This document shows positions 43,369 through 51,884 of a DNA stretch of 64,000 nt, in pieces. The stretch is from Neorhodopirellula pilleata (GTDB lineage: Bacteria; Planctomycetota; Planctomycetia; Pirellulales; Pirellulaceae), in NCBI RefSeq assembly GCF_007859915.1, contig NZ_SJPM01000002.1, positions 189,346 to 253,345 of the forward strand, written 5' to 3'. Under the pieces are notes generated by a model. That model was not told the origin of the DNA, ran no database searches, and saw only the letters and a program-made list of their open reading frames with translations. How positions within the stretch are numbered: the stretch's first letter is position 1; every line of letters starts with the position of its first letter. The position numbers were made by a program, and so were the translations under genes.

Positions 43369-44838
43369 ATGAGTTCTGCTGCACCGAATCTTTCGTCCGA
43401 CGCTCGTTTGCATTTCGTCACCGGCAAGTTGGCCGAGGTGTCGCTGCGTTCCCAGATTTCGATCGCTATTGAGCGTGAGCCGTTCGCATTCACGGTCCAG
43501 GTATTGCCGATCACGGTGGCGGCGTTGATCACGCCGAAGTGGTTGCTGAGGCATTTGCAGGTGCCCGATGGGACAACGCATTTGATTCTGCCGGGGTTTT
43601 GCGAGGCGTCGCTGGACGATTCCGGCGATGCCGAGGGACGCACTTGGCGGACTTTGATCGCCGACGCTGCTGAACTTCCGGCGGAATCGGTTCTATGCGG
43701 TCCGAAGGATTGTCGCGACCTGGATGCTTGGTTGGGTGGCAAGATCGTTCAACCGGATTTGAGCCGACATTCGATCGAAATCATTGCGGAGATCAACCAC
43801 GCACCTCGGATGAAGATCGACGACGTGGTTGCGATCGCGGGTGCATTGCGCGGCGAAGGGGCCGATCGGATCGACGTAGGTTGTGACCCGTCGCGACGAT
43901 GCGAAACGATCGGCGACTATGTCTCGGCTTTGGTTGCCGCCGGACACAAAATTAGCATCGATACCTTCGACGCATGGGAAGCGGCCACCGCAATCGAGGC
44001 GGGGGCATCGTTGGTGTTGTCGGTCAATTCATCCAACCGGGATCAAGCGATCGATTGGGGATGTGAGGTCGTTGCGATTCCGGATACTCCCGACGACTTG
44101 GATAGTTTGGATGCGACGATCGCATTTCTTTCTCGGCATAGCGTGCCGTTTCGTTTGGATCCGATCTTGGAACCGATCGGGTTCGGATTCGGGGAGAGTT
44201 TATTGCGTTACGCGGAAGTTCGTCGGCGGTATCCCGAGCACGCGATGATGATGGGAATCGGCAATCTCACGGAGTTGACGGACGTGGACTCGGCAGGGTT
44301 GAACTTCGTGTTGCTAGCGTTTTGCCAAGAGTTCTCGATCAATAGCGTGTTAACGACACAGGTGATTAACTGGGCTCGTTCGAGCGTCAAGGAATGCGAT
44401 TTAGCAAGGCGTTTGGTTCATTACAGCATCACGCAGGGAGTCCCACCGAAACGTTTGTCCGATCAACTCGTGATGTTGCGAGATCCAAAACTGCGACCGC
44501 ACGCGTCCGAGGTGATCGAGTCGATTGCATCAGGGATCCGCGATAACAATTACCGGATCATCGCTCAGGACGACACGTTGCATCTGCTCAGCGCCGGAGT
44601 GCATCTACAAGGCACCGACCCGTTCGCGATCATGGAAGAATTGTTGTCCTTGCCTGAGTCAGATAACGTCGACCCGTCCCACGCGTTCTACCTCGGGTAC
44701 GAAATGGCCAAAGCCTCGATCGCGTTGCAGTTGGGCAAGCAATACGATCAAGACCAAGCATTACGATGGGGACATATGACGGTGGAAGAGGATTTGCATC
44801 GGATCGCACGAACGAGTCGGCACCGGAAACGTTCGTAG
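43369..44838 (+). CDS. dihydropteroate synthase-like protein (DUF6513/DHPS-like type)
   Basis: This 489-aa protein starts at ATG 43369. The N-terminal part (FVTGKLAEVSLRSQISIAIE, LPITVAALITPKWLLRHLQV) matches the DUF6513 type. A DHPS-like TIM barrel follows (EIIAEINHAPRMKIDDVVAI, GADRIDVGCDPSRRC, HKISIDTFDAWEAATAIEAG, MMGIGNLTELTDVDSAGLN), with a C-terminal extension. Such DHPS-like proteins occur with tetrahydromethanopterin-linked C1 genes in methylotrophs and planctomycetes, where they are thought to help make the pterin cofactor. No other C1 genes are in this window. Confidence 0.82.
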   Translation: MSSAAPNLSSDARLHFVTGKLAEVSLRSQISIAIEREPFAFTVQVLPITVAALITPKWLLRHLQVPDGTTHLILPGFCEASLDDSGDAEGRTWRTLIADAAELPAESVLCGPKDCRDLDAWLGGKIVQPDLSRHSIEIIAEINHAPRMKIDDVVAIAGALRGEGADRIDVGCDPSRRCETIGDYVSALVAAGHKISIDTFDAWEAATAIEAGASLVLSVNSSNRDQAIDWGCEVVAIPDTPDDLDSLDATIAFLSRHSVPFRLDPILEPIGFGFGESLLRYAEVRRRYPEHAMMMGIGNLTELTDVDSAGLNFVLLAFCQEFSINSVLTTQVINWARSSVKECDLARRLVHYSITQGVPPKRLSDQLVMLRDPKLRPHASEVIESIASGIRDNNYRIIAQDDTLHLLSAGVHLQGTDPFAIMEELLSLPESDNVDPSHAFYLGYEMAKASIALQLGKQYDQDQALRWGHMTVEEDLHRIARTSRHRKRS

Positions 44839-44855
44839 ACGTAAATTCGTATCGC

Positions 44856-44916
44856 AACCCGACGCATGAGCGAGGGATAATTGATATTGACTCATCCCTC
44901 GCTTACGCATCGGGTT
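44856..44916. terminator. long hairpin between convergent genes
   Basis: AACCCGACGC...GAGCGAGGGAT (44856-44878) pairs with ATCCCTCGCTT...GCATCGGGTT (44894-44916), with a few mismatches and a 15-base loop. It lies between the convergent DHPS-like and esterase genes and can stop transcription from both. It may also be a member of a dispersed repeat, since it has no U-tract. Confidence 0.6.
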
Positions 44917-44970
44917 ATGATTCGATCAGCCTACGGCTTCGAGGTCAACGAAGCTATCGTTCTCGTTCGA

Positions 44971-46398
44971 TCAATCGCGTACGCGATCGAACAGGTCGAG
45001 GTATCGTTTCCAATCATGCTCGGTCAAGTCGTGTTTTCCGTCGCGGAGATGATAAGTGATCGTGCCGTCGGGGTACGCTTCATTCGGGGCTGGCATCAGA
45101 GTCGGGGATTGCCCGTTGGCATCGACCAAGCCCGGTTTGTCAAATAATTGATAAACCGGTGAGGCATGCACGCCCGCCAGGAATTCGCCTTTCGGATCGG
45201 CCCACGTATCCTCGGTGGCACTTCCGATCGCGACCGGGCGCGGGGCAGCAAGCGCGATCAGTTGATGGCTATCGACAGGAAGGGCGTTTTCATTTTCGTT
45301 GTAGTCGTTGAAGCGATCACAGAACCAATGCGGGAACGAGGTGTTGATTCGTCCTACGGTTTCCCCGATCGCTCGACGCGACAGTGCCACGCCACCGCAT
45401 CCTGAATTGTTGCTGATGATGACCGCGAAACGCGGATCGACCGCGCCCGCCCAAAGCGAGGTTTTGCCCAGACGCGAATGACCGATGACGGCGACTTGGT
45501 CGGCGTCGATCCCCAGTGCAGGGGTTTGTACAATCGCGTCCAGCACGCATTGCAATCCGTAGGTCCAACCGGCGATCGAACCGGGGCGGATGTCGGCGGG
45601 TAATCGTTCGATCCAATCGGCAAATAACCCGTGAACGCCGTTTTGGAACCCATCATCGAAATCGGGATCAATGTCGCCGTAATACAACGTCGCCACTGCG
45701 TAGCCTCGGTCGTTGATCATCGACAACGGCCAACGATCCGACGCGACGCCCCGTCCGGCATCCAGCGGAGTGTTGCCTCGGCTGGTGGCATCTCGACGGT
45801 CGCGTACCCACGACGGTGAAATGCGAACCAACGGATCGTCGGTGACGGTGTGGTTGCCTTGGAAGTTCAATCCCAAGAAAGCCGGTACGGGGTTGTCGGC
45901 GGATGCGGACGAGGGGACGTCGATCAGGACCATCAGGTCCAAGCCGGGCTGGTTGGTATCGGGCTGCTCATTGGATTCACTTAGCGGCAACAGGGTGACT
46001 GTGAGTTCATACCGCGTCGTTTTGCCATGGTTCCAAGTCGGATCGCGACGGACGATCTCGGTGTGGATGCGGCGTTGGGTGGGCATGGATCCGAAAACGT
46101 GGTGTTCGAACTTCAGCAGCGTCTCTCGGCGTCGGGATTCCCAATCATTCCGTGTGTCAATGCGTTCACCGTTGGCATCGATGAGTGGATCTGGGAGGGT
46201 GAACTCGGGAATCTTCGATTCGTCGTAATTCGGAACAAACTTTGCGGATTTCGTCGGTGCGGGCTTTGTGTCAGCGGGCGAAGCTGCTTCAAGCCGTCGC
46301 CAAACCGTGTTGAGCGGCAATGCGGTCAATGGCGAAGCGACCACCAAGAACACCGTCAACCGAAATGCGGGCCCGAAAAATCTCATTATTTTTGACAT
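44971..46398 (-). CDS. secreted glucuronoyl esterase-like protein (CE15 type)
   Basis: This 475-aa protein has a signal peptide (about 1-30). The alpha/beta-hydrolase nucleophile is in VIGHSRLGKTSLWAGAVDPR, which corresponds to the G-C/H-S-R-x-G-K motif of CE15. SATEDTWADPKGEFL and HDLTEHDWKRYLDLFD would supply acid and His. Around the site are NNSGCGGVALSRR and GETVGRINTSFPHWFCD, both typical of the family. CE15 enzymes cleave ester links between lignin and glucuronoxylan; marine relatives may act on algal uronates. An alternative start is four codons downstream. Confidence 0.87.
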   Translation of the reverse strand: MSKIMRFFGPAFRLTVFLVVASPLTALPLNTVWRRLEAASPADTKPAPTKSAKFVPNYDESKIPEFTLPDPLIDANGERIDTRNDWESRRRETLLKFEHHVFGSMPTQRRIHTEIVRRDPTWNHGKTTRYELTVTLLPLSESNEQPDTNQPGLDLMVLIDVPSSASADNPVPAFLGLNFQGNHTVTDDPLVRISPSWVRDRRDATSRGNTPLDAGRGVASDRWPLSMINDRGYAVATLYYGDIDPDFDDGFQNGVHGLFADWIERLPADIRPGSIAGWTYGLQCVLDAIVQTPALGIDADQVAVIGHSRLGKTSLWAGAVDPRFAVIISNNSGCGGVALSRRAIGETVGRINTSFPHWFCDRFNDYNENENALPVDSHQLIALAAPRPVAIGSATEDTWADPKGEFLAGVHASPVYQLFDKPGLVDANGQSPTLMPAPNEAYPDGTITYHLRDGKHDLTEHDWKRYLDLFDRVRD

Positions 46399-46508
46399 AG
46401 AATCACTTCGCTTGCCTTTGGTAGTCCTTCGTCGTTACTCTGTTTCGATCTTTTCTTATCTTTTCGCACGAAAACAGGGCCGATTGATCGGCCCATGGAT
46501 CATAACTC

Positions 46509-48002
46509 GTGAACGCTGCCGATTCGACTGCCGACGACGAAGACCCTGCGCAGGGTTCGTACGCCGAGTCGGTTTGCGAACGTTTCGGCATCCCGATCAC
46601 CGAGCCGCTGCGTCAATGGTGGGACGCCGGCGAAGGCCGCGTCCCACTTTGGAAAACGCTCGGTCCGGGAGAATACCGGCACCCGGCGACTCCCGAATCG
46701 TTGTTGTCGGAAGTCCCCGACGCGGTTTGGCCGCCGTTGATGCCGCCCAATTTTCTCCCATTGGTGGGCAACGGTATTGGCGATTGGCTGTGTTTGCGAT
46801 TGCTTGATCCGGATGTCGCCGCGGCGACCGGCCGGGCGACCGACGTGTGCCATTGGTATCACGGGGGTGGCGACTGGTTGCCTTGGGGTAACACGTTGGC
46901 GGAAGCTTTGTTGTTCGATTGGATGTTGCCGCGTCTTCCGCAGGCCGATCGACGTCATGCCGACCCGGCGGAATGGATGGGCGGGTCGTCGACCGATTCA
47001 AACGACCGTTCGCCGCTTGAGCAAACCGATCATCCTTGGGTTCAATGGGCCAAGTCGTGTTTACCCGCGATTGACTCCATTGATTTCAATCATTGCTCTC
47101 CTCTCAAACTCGGACAGGAGTTAATCGCCGCCGGGCTTTGCGAAATCCCTGTGCGTTGTCAATTGACGATCGATAGTCTCGATAGTGTTCTGTTGAATCA
47201 ACTCGAACCCAAGTCCGCTCATCAACTCGGATTGTCTTGGAACGACTTGATGCGATGGTGTTTCGATTTGCGAGAACTTCCTGAATCGGTGGCGATGCGA
47301 TTGCAGAACGAACTCGGCGTCACGCCGGCCGACTTCCAACCCGATCAACAACAATGGGACGTAATCGAAGAGCATGCCGAAGCGATCGCGAAACAAGCCA
47401 GCGATTTGTCGTGGGGTCACGATCTGCTTGGCTATTGTCGTTTTCGTCGCGGCGACCATCGTGCGGCTTGCGAGTCGTTTCGCTTAGCGATCCGGTGCAG
47501 CGTCTTCACCGATCAGAGCGTTCGATTGCGGACTCACTGGGCCACGTCGTCCAACGGCGTTGCCAAGTTTGCGGCTCGGTTTTTGGGTACTCAAGAACTG
47601 CTCTTGATTCACCAGCATTACGAAAACAGCATGCCCGAAAGCGGTGTTTCCGGCGACTTGACATCTGCCACGATCGAGCAGCTAGGTATGGTTCCCGGGC
47701 GGATCGACTCGGTAACGCTGGCACGGCAGCTCGGTGAGCCGACCTCGGAGAATGCCGAATCGGTTCGCAGTCGTTATTCGGCGATGTTGATGGACGCCGC
47801 CAAAGCCGCCGTTGACGAGTCTCCGGCGACGGCCGCTCGGTTGTATTACTGCGCCGGCTGGGATCTCGGGGCGGAGCCGTTGAAGTGCTACGGCGAACTG
47901 CTTGACAACTACATCCACGCTTGTCATCAAGCCGGTTGGTCCGGTCATGAACGACTCGCCCGCGTCCACCGACGTGGGCTCCAATCGAGATACAACTTAT
48001 GA
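46509..48002 (+). CDS. SMI1/KNR4 (SUKH)-like protein
   Basis: This 497-aa protein starts at GTG 46509. The N-terminal about 150 residues look like a SUKH/SMI1 domain: VCERFGIPITEPLRQWWDAG, FLPLVGNGIGDWLCLRL and VCHWYHGGGDWLPWGNTLAE. The remainder is helical with no family I recognise (GHDLLGYCRFRRGDHRAACE may be a TPR-like unit). SUKH proteins are often immunity proteins in toxin systems, but no toxin gene is visible. It overlaps cysC by ATGA. Confidence 0.75.
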   Translation: MNAADSTADDEDPAQGSYAESVCERFGIPITEPLRQWWDAGEGRVPLWKTLGPGEYRHPATPESLLSEVPDAVWPPLMPPNFLPLVGNGIGDWLCLRLLDPDVAAATGRATDVCHWYHGGGDWLPWGNTLAEALLFDWMLPRLPQADRRHADPAEWMGGSSTDSNDRSPLEQTDHPWVQWAKSCLPAIDSIDFNHCSPLKLGQELIAAGLCEIPVRCQLTIDSLDSVLLNQLEPKSAHQLGLSWNDLMRWCFDLRELPESVAMRLQNELGVTPADFQPDQQQWDVIEEHAEAIAKQASDLSWGHDLLGYCRFRRGDHRAACESFRLAIRCSVFTDQSVRLRTHWATSSNGVAKFAARFLGTQELLLIHQHYENSMPESGVSGDLTSATIEQLGMVPGRIDSVTLARQLGEPTSENAESVRSRYSAMLMDAAKAAVDESPATAARLYYCAGWDLGAEPLKCYGELLDNYIHACHQAGWSGHERLARVHRRGLQSRYNL

Positions 48003-48709
48003 ATGAATCACTCAGCCCGAACGGCGCATCGAAAGACAACGACGTTTCAAAAGACATTGTCTGGCACGAAGACACCGTCACGCGCGAACATCGCGAGGTG
48101 AATTTGGACCAACGCGGGTGCGTGGTGTGGTTCACCGGCTTGAGCGGTTGTGGCAAGAGCACGATTGCTAATGAACTGGACCGGTTGTTGATCGAGCACG
48201 GAGCGGCGTCGACCTTGCTCGACGGGGACAACGTCCGTCACGGCTTGTGCGCGCCTCCGGCGGTATTGGCGGTCGAACACGGTGATGAATTTGCGACTCG
48301 ATTCGGGTTGGGGTTCTCCGCGATCGATCGTGAAGAGAACATCCGCCGGATCGGTGCGGTCACGACGCTCATGGCATCGGCCGGATTGATCACTTTGGCG
48401 GCGTTCGTCAGTCCGTACCGGCGTGACCGCGACCGAGTCCGCAAAATGGTCGAAACGTCCGGGCAAGAAGGAGATTTCTTTGAAGTGTTCGTGGACACGC
48501 CGATCGAGGTTTGCCAACAACGCGACCCCAAAGGTTTGTACAAGAAAGCCATCGCCGGCGAGATCAAGAATTTTACCGGGATCAGCGATCCATATGAGGC
48601 ACCCGAGAAACCAGAGATTCATCTGACGCACCGTGAAGACGCGACACCGACAGATCAAGCAAAAGAGATTTTTGACGCACTACTTCGGTGCGGTGTGATC
48701 AGTCATTAG
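47999..48709 (+). CDS. cysC: adenylylsulfate (APS) kinase
   Basis: This 236-aa enzyme phosphorylates APS to PAPS. The P-loop is GLSGCGKSTIA, then LLDGDNVRHGL, EENIRRIGAV, AAFVSPYRRDRDRVR, FVDTPIEVCQQRDPKGLYKK, and FTGISDPYEAPEKPEIHL; all are APS-kinase signatures. About 25 residues are inserted after DGDNVRHGL (APPAVLAVEHGDEFATRFG), where E. coli has a short loop. It overlaps the SUKH-like gene. PAPS is needed for sulfation, relevant in bacteria handling sulfated polysaccharides. The ATP sulfurylase gene is not in the window. Confidence 0.94.
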   Translation: MNESLSPNGASKDNDVSKDIVWHEDTVTREHREVNLDQRGCVVWFTGLSGCGKSTIANELDRLLIEHGAASTLLDGDNVRHGLCAPPAVLAVEHGDEFATRFGLGFSAIDREENIRRIGAVTTLMASAGLITLAAFVSPYRRDRDRVRKMVETSGQEGDFFEVFVDTPIEVCQQRDPKGLYKKAIAGEIKNFTGISDPYEAPEKPEIHLTHREDATPTDQAKEIFDALLRCGVISH

Positions 48710-48750
48710 GCGAGATGCCGAGTTCTAGGCGTCTGAGTCTCTGTTGAAGA

Positions 48751-48785
48751 CACGATGCCCGTTGCGATCAGCGACGGGCATCGTG
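48751..48785. terminator. 15-bp hairpin between cysC and the SulP gene
   Basis: CACGATGCCCGTTGC (48751-48765) pairs with GCGACGGGCATCGTG (48771-48785) with one wobble and a five-base loop. On the cysC strand it is followed after a few bases by a T-rich stretch (TCTTTGTTTTG). It can serve both convergent genes. Confidence 0.7.
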
Positions 48786-48856
48786 GGAGTTCGTCTTTGT
48801 TTTGACGTCGTAATCGGAATTTCATTCGATCGGATAGGTGATAAACCGGCGTACGA

Positions 48857-51124
48857 TCAATGAGATAGCTCGTCTTTGATTTCATTGAGCGAGAGGTTTA
48901 GAAAATCGACCTTCCCGGTTTTCACGTCATAGACGGCACCGACGACTTTCAAGCGGTCTTCCGACACAGCGGTCCGAATGACTTCGCTGCGAGTCACAAT
49001 CTGTTCGGCCGTGTGCAGCACATTTCGGAGTGCGACTTCATCGATATATGACTCGGCCTCGGCGGCTGGCAATTCGCTGATGGGCGTGGAAGGCAGGTCG
49101 ACAACGCTGGGTGCGATCTCATTGATGATCGATTGCAAATGGTCACAACCAGTCGCATCTTTGGCATTTTGTCCGGTGGAGACCAATTGGACCGAAGAGG
49201 TGACCGCACCGCAGCGAGTATGTCCGAGGACCACGACCAATTTGACGCCGGCAACGCCGACCGCGTACTCGACGCTGCCGAGTGATTTGGTTCCGATCAC
49301 ATTGCCTGCCACGCGGACGCTAAAAATATCCCCCACGCCGAGATCGAAAACCAGCTCGGTGGGAACACGGGAATCGATGCAACTCAGGATCGCCGCCAAA
49401 GGGTTTTGCCCGATCGCGGTCGCGTTGACTTGGCGTCCTAAATCGCGGTTCAACCGCAGGCCACTGACAAAACGTTGATTGCCCTCGTAAAGGATTCGAA
49501 TTACTTGATCGGAAGTGACATCGCGTTGTAGTTGACGGGTGGTGTAGTCGGCGAACTGAACGTTATCACTAAGTTGATACTTCCTTTTGAAGCCGACAAG
49601 ATTCACCAGTACCTTTCGGGCCGGAGCGGTGGTCTCGGTATATTCTCGAATCAGGCTCAGAACATCAGGATCGATATAGTCGGAACCGCTCGCATCGATC
49701 ATCAATCGGCTTCCCGGTTTAGCTTCGTCAAGTACTCTTTCGATCGCCGCTCGATTGAGAAAGCTGACTTGGTTGGCCAATTCGATGTGCGTTATATCGC
49801 CCGCCGAATGAGATTCAACCATTCGGTGAATGGGGCGACGTAGATTGCTGTTGAGAATGAACAAAACCGCGATGCCCAGGCCGATTAAGACTCCGATCAA
49901 CAGATCTGTGAAGACGATGGCAAGTACGGTCACGATGAACGGAATGAATTGATAACGTCCCTCGTCCCACATTCGACGAAACATGGCCGGGCTGGCCAGT
50001 TTAAACCCGGTTACAAGCAGAATGGCGGCGAGGGCCGACAATGGGATCATGTTCATGTAACGTGGCAGAATCGCCACGCTCAGCAACAACAGCAGGCCAT
50101 GGAAGATTGCAGAGACCTTGGTTTTCGCGCCGGCGTTGACATTGACGCTGCCCCGGACGATCACCGACGTGACCGGCAATCCGCCGATCATCCCACAAAC
50201 AAAATTACCGCAGCCCTGGGCGATCAATTCGCGGCTCGGCGGTGAGCTGCGTTTTTCAAAGTCGATCTTGTCGACCGCTTCGAGGTTGAGCAGCGTTTCG
50301 AGAGAGGCCACCACCGCGATCGTAATCGCAGCGATATAAACGGCTGGATTGGCCAGTTGCGAGAAGTCAGGCAGTCGGATGAAGCTGAAGAATTCCGACG
50401 CGCTCTTGGCGATCGGGATCAGCACTAAATGCGACTCGCCGATTTCCCAATCGGGACCCATCCCTTCAAAGCCAAGGCTGATCGCCACGCCCGCCAATAC
50501 CACCAGCAGCGGTGCGGGCACGATTGACTTTTTGAGAGCCGGGAATCGATCCCACAACGCAAGGAAGATGATCGAGAAGATCCCAATCACCATGGCACCG
50601 ACGTGGATATCGCCGGCGATGGTATCGATGATTTCAGAAAACGTGTTCTCTTTATCAGGTTGAATGAACGACATCTCGCCTTCGGGATCGGTATCGTGAC
50701 CGACGACGTGTGGAATCTGTTTCAAGATCAGAATCACCCCGATCGCCACGAGCAACCCATTGATCACGCTCGAAGGAAAGAACGCGGAGAGCGCTCCACC
50801 TTTGGCGATCCCAAAACCGATTTGGATAAGACCAGCAATCACGACCGCCAGCAAGAAGGCGTCGAACGAACCGAGCAAGGCAATCTGCGCCGCAACGATC
50901 GCCGTCAAACCGGCCGCAGGACCACTCACACTGGTATGTGAACCGCTGATTGTGGCGACGACGAGGCCTCCCACGATCCCAGCTAACAAACCCGAAAACA
51001 ACTCCGCGCCCGATGCCAGTGCGATACCAAGGCAAAGTGGTAACGCGACCAAGAAAACGACAAGACCCGCGACTAAGTCTCTGAGAACATTCGAAAACGA
51101 AAAGGTGGGCGATGGTGAAGTCAT
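48857..51124 (-). CDS. SulP transporter fused to beta-carbonic anhydrase
   Basis: This 755-aa protein starts at MTSPSPTFSFSNVLRD. SulP membrane domain residues about 10-428 include LVAGLVVFLVALPLCLGIAL and GGLPVTSVIVRGSVNVNAGA. A STAS-like domain covers about 445-530. A beta-class carbonic anhydrase domain from about 540 to the end has zinc ligands in SCIDSRVP (Cys582, Asp584) and GHTRCGA (His635, Cys638). SulP proteins move sulfate or bicarbonate; the fusion points to bicarbonate/CO2. The frame is open to 51331 but without resemblance to the family. Confidence 0.94.
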   Translation of the reverse strand: MTSPSPTFSFSNVLRDLVAGLVVFLVALPLCLGIALASGAELFSGLLAGIVGGLVVATISGSHTSVSGPAAGLTAIVAAQIALLGSFDAFLLAVVIAGLIQIGFGIAKGGALSAFFPSSVINGLLVAIGVILILKQIPHVVGHDTDPEGEMSFIQPDKENTFSEIIDTIAGDIHVGAMVIGIFSIIFLALWDRFPALKKSIVPAPLLVVLAGVAISLGFEGMGPDWEIGESHLVLIPIAKSASEFFSFIRLPDFSQLANPAVYIAAITIAVVASLETLLNLEAVDKIDFEKRSSPPSRELIAQGCGNFVCGMIGGLPVTSVIVRGSVNVNAGAKTKVSAIFHGLLLLLSVAILPRYMNMIPLSALAAILLVTGFKLASPAMFRRMWDEGRYQFIPFIVTVLAIVFTDLLIGVLIGLGIAVLFILNSNLRRPIHRMVESHSAGDITHIELANQVSFLNRAAIERVLDEAKPGSRLMIDASGSDYIDPDVLSLIREYTETTAPARKVLVNLVGFKRKYQLSDNVQFADYTTRQLQRDVTSDQVIRILYEGNQRFVSGLRLNRDLGRQVNATAIGQNPLAAILSCIDSRVPTELVFDLGVGDIFSVRVAGNVIGTKSLGSVEYAVGVAGVKLVVVLGHTRCGAVTSSVQLVSTGQNAKDATGCDHLQSIINEIAPSVVDLPSTPISELPAAEAESYIDEVALRNVLHTAEQIVTRSEVIRTAVSEDRLKVVGAVYDVKTGKVDFLNLSLNEIKDELSH

Positions 51125-51338
51125 GAATGATTCTTGGACAATTGAGTATGAGATTCGCTTAGTGAGACTGATGAGTTCCCCAATGGGGTACCGATCCTGT
51201 CCCGCTGCGGCAGCATTGCGATGCCACGAGTACCGGCCCAAACGGTGCTGCAAAGGTGAGACCAGATCGTCCCCTGGGCATGCAGGCCTCCGATGAGATT
51301 GAACGAAGGTGCCCGGTAAAGACGGGCACAAGAACTCA

Positions 51339-51728
51339 CTAACAACGCATCGGAGCGAGCGAGCCGTCGGCGCGTCGATGCCCTTCGATCGCCCGTGTTG
51401 GACCGAACGGCCGTGCTCGCGAGGCGATCCGAGCCGGATACTGCCACGGCGATGTAAGTGCGGCCATCGTCATTGATGATTGACGAGCGATCGTGATTCG
51501 TTCCTTACGAGAACGCGAATGGAAGCTGCGTCCTTCGAAATCTTCTTCCGAAAAAGGCGACGTTTCGCCGTCGAGCAATGCTTCCGTTCCCACCACGCCG
51601 AGCCCTATGCTCGGCAACACGGCCAACATCAACGTGGTGCAAAGCATCATGCCGATTAATCGAGCGGGTCGATGGGGGGATAACGTTCGAATCAACAATT
51701 CACAACCAGAGAGACAAATAGAATCCAT
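51339..51728 (-). CDS. hypothetical protein with one hydrophobic segment
   Basis: This 129-aa ORF has a hydrophobic stretch at about 24-47 (LIGMMLCTTLMLAVLPSIGL) that could be an anchor or signal. It is followed by a polar region (ETSPFSEEDFEGRSFHSRSR) and a basic tail. No family is recognised. It is on the same strand as the SulP gene, about 215 bases upstream. It may not be a real gene. Confidence 0.45.
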   Translation of the reverse strand: MDSICLSGCELLIRTLSPHRPARLIGMMLCTTLMLAVLPSIGLGVVGTEALLDGETSPFSEEDFEGRSFHSRSRKERITIARQSSMTMAALTSPWQYPARIASRARPFGPTRAIEGHRRADGSLAPMRC

Positions 51729-51884
51729 AGCGCCAGGCTAAGATGTTATAGCGCCAGTCTATTTAGTCTGACAGTTTTCCGGCCTCGGAACAAGCGATAA
51801 CGAGGACGGGCTGGTGGATTGATCGATATTGATGCCTTACGGCTTCGATACCGATCCTGCGTGATTCGCCTCAGGGTCGAGTCG

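Noticed and set aside
51125..51331. N-terminal extension of the SulP gene
   Set aside because: It has no resemblance to SulP N-termini; the ATG at 51124 gives the normal start.
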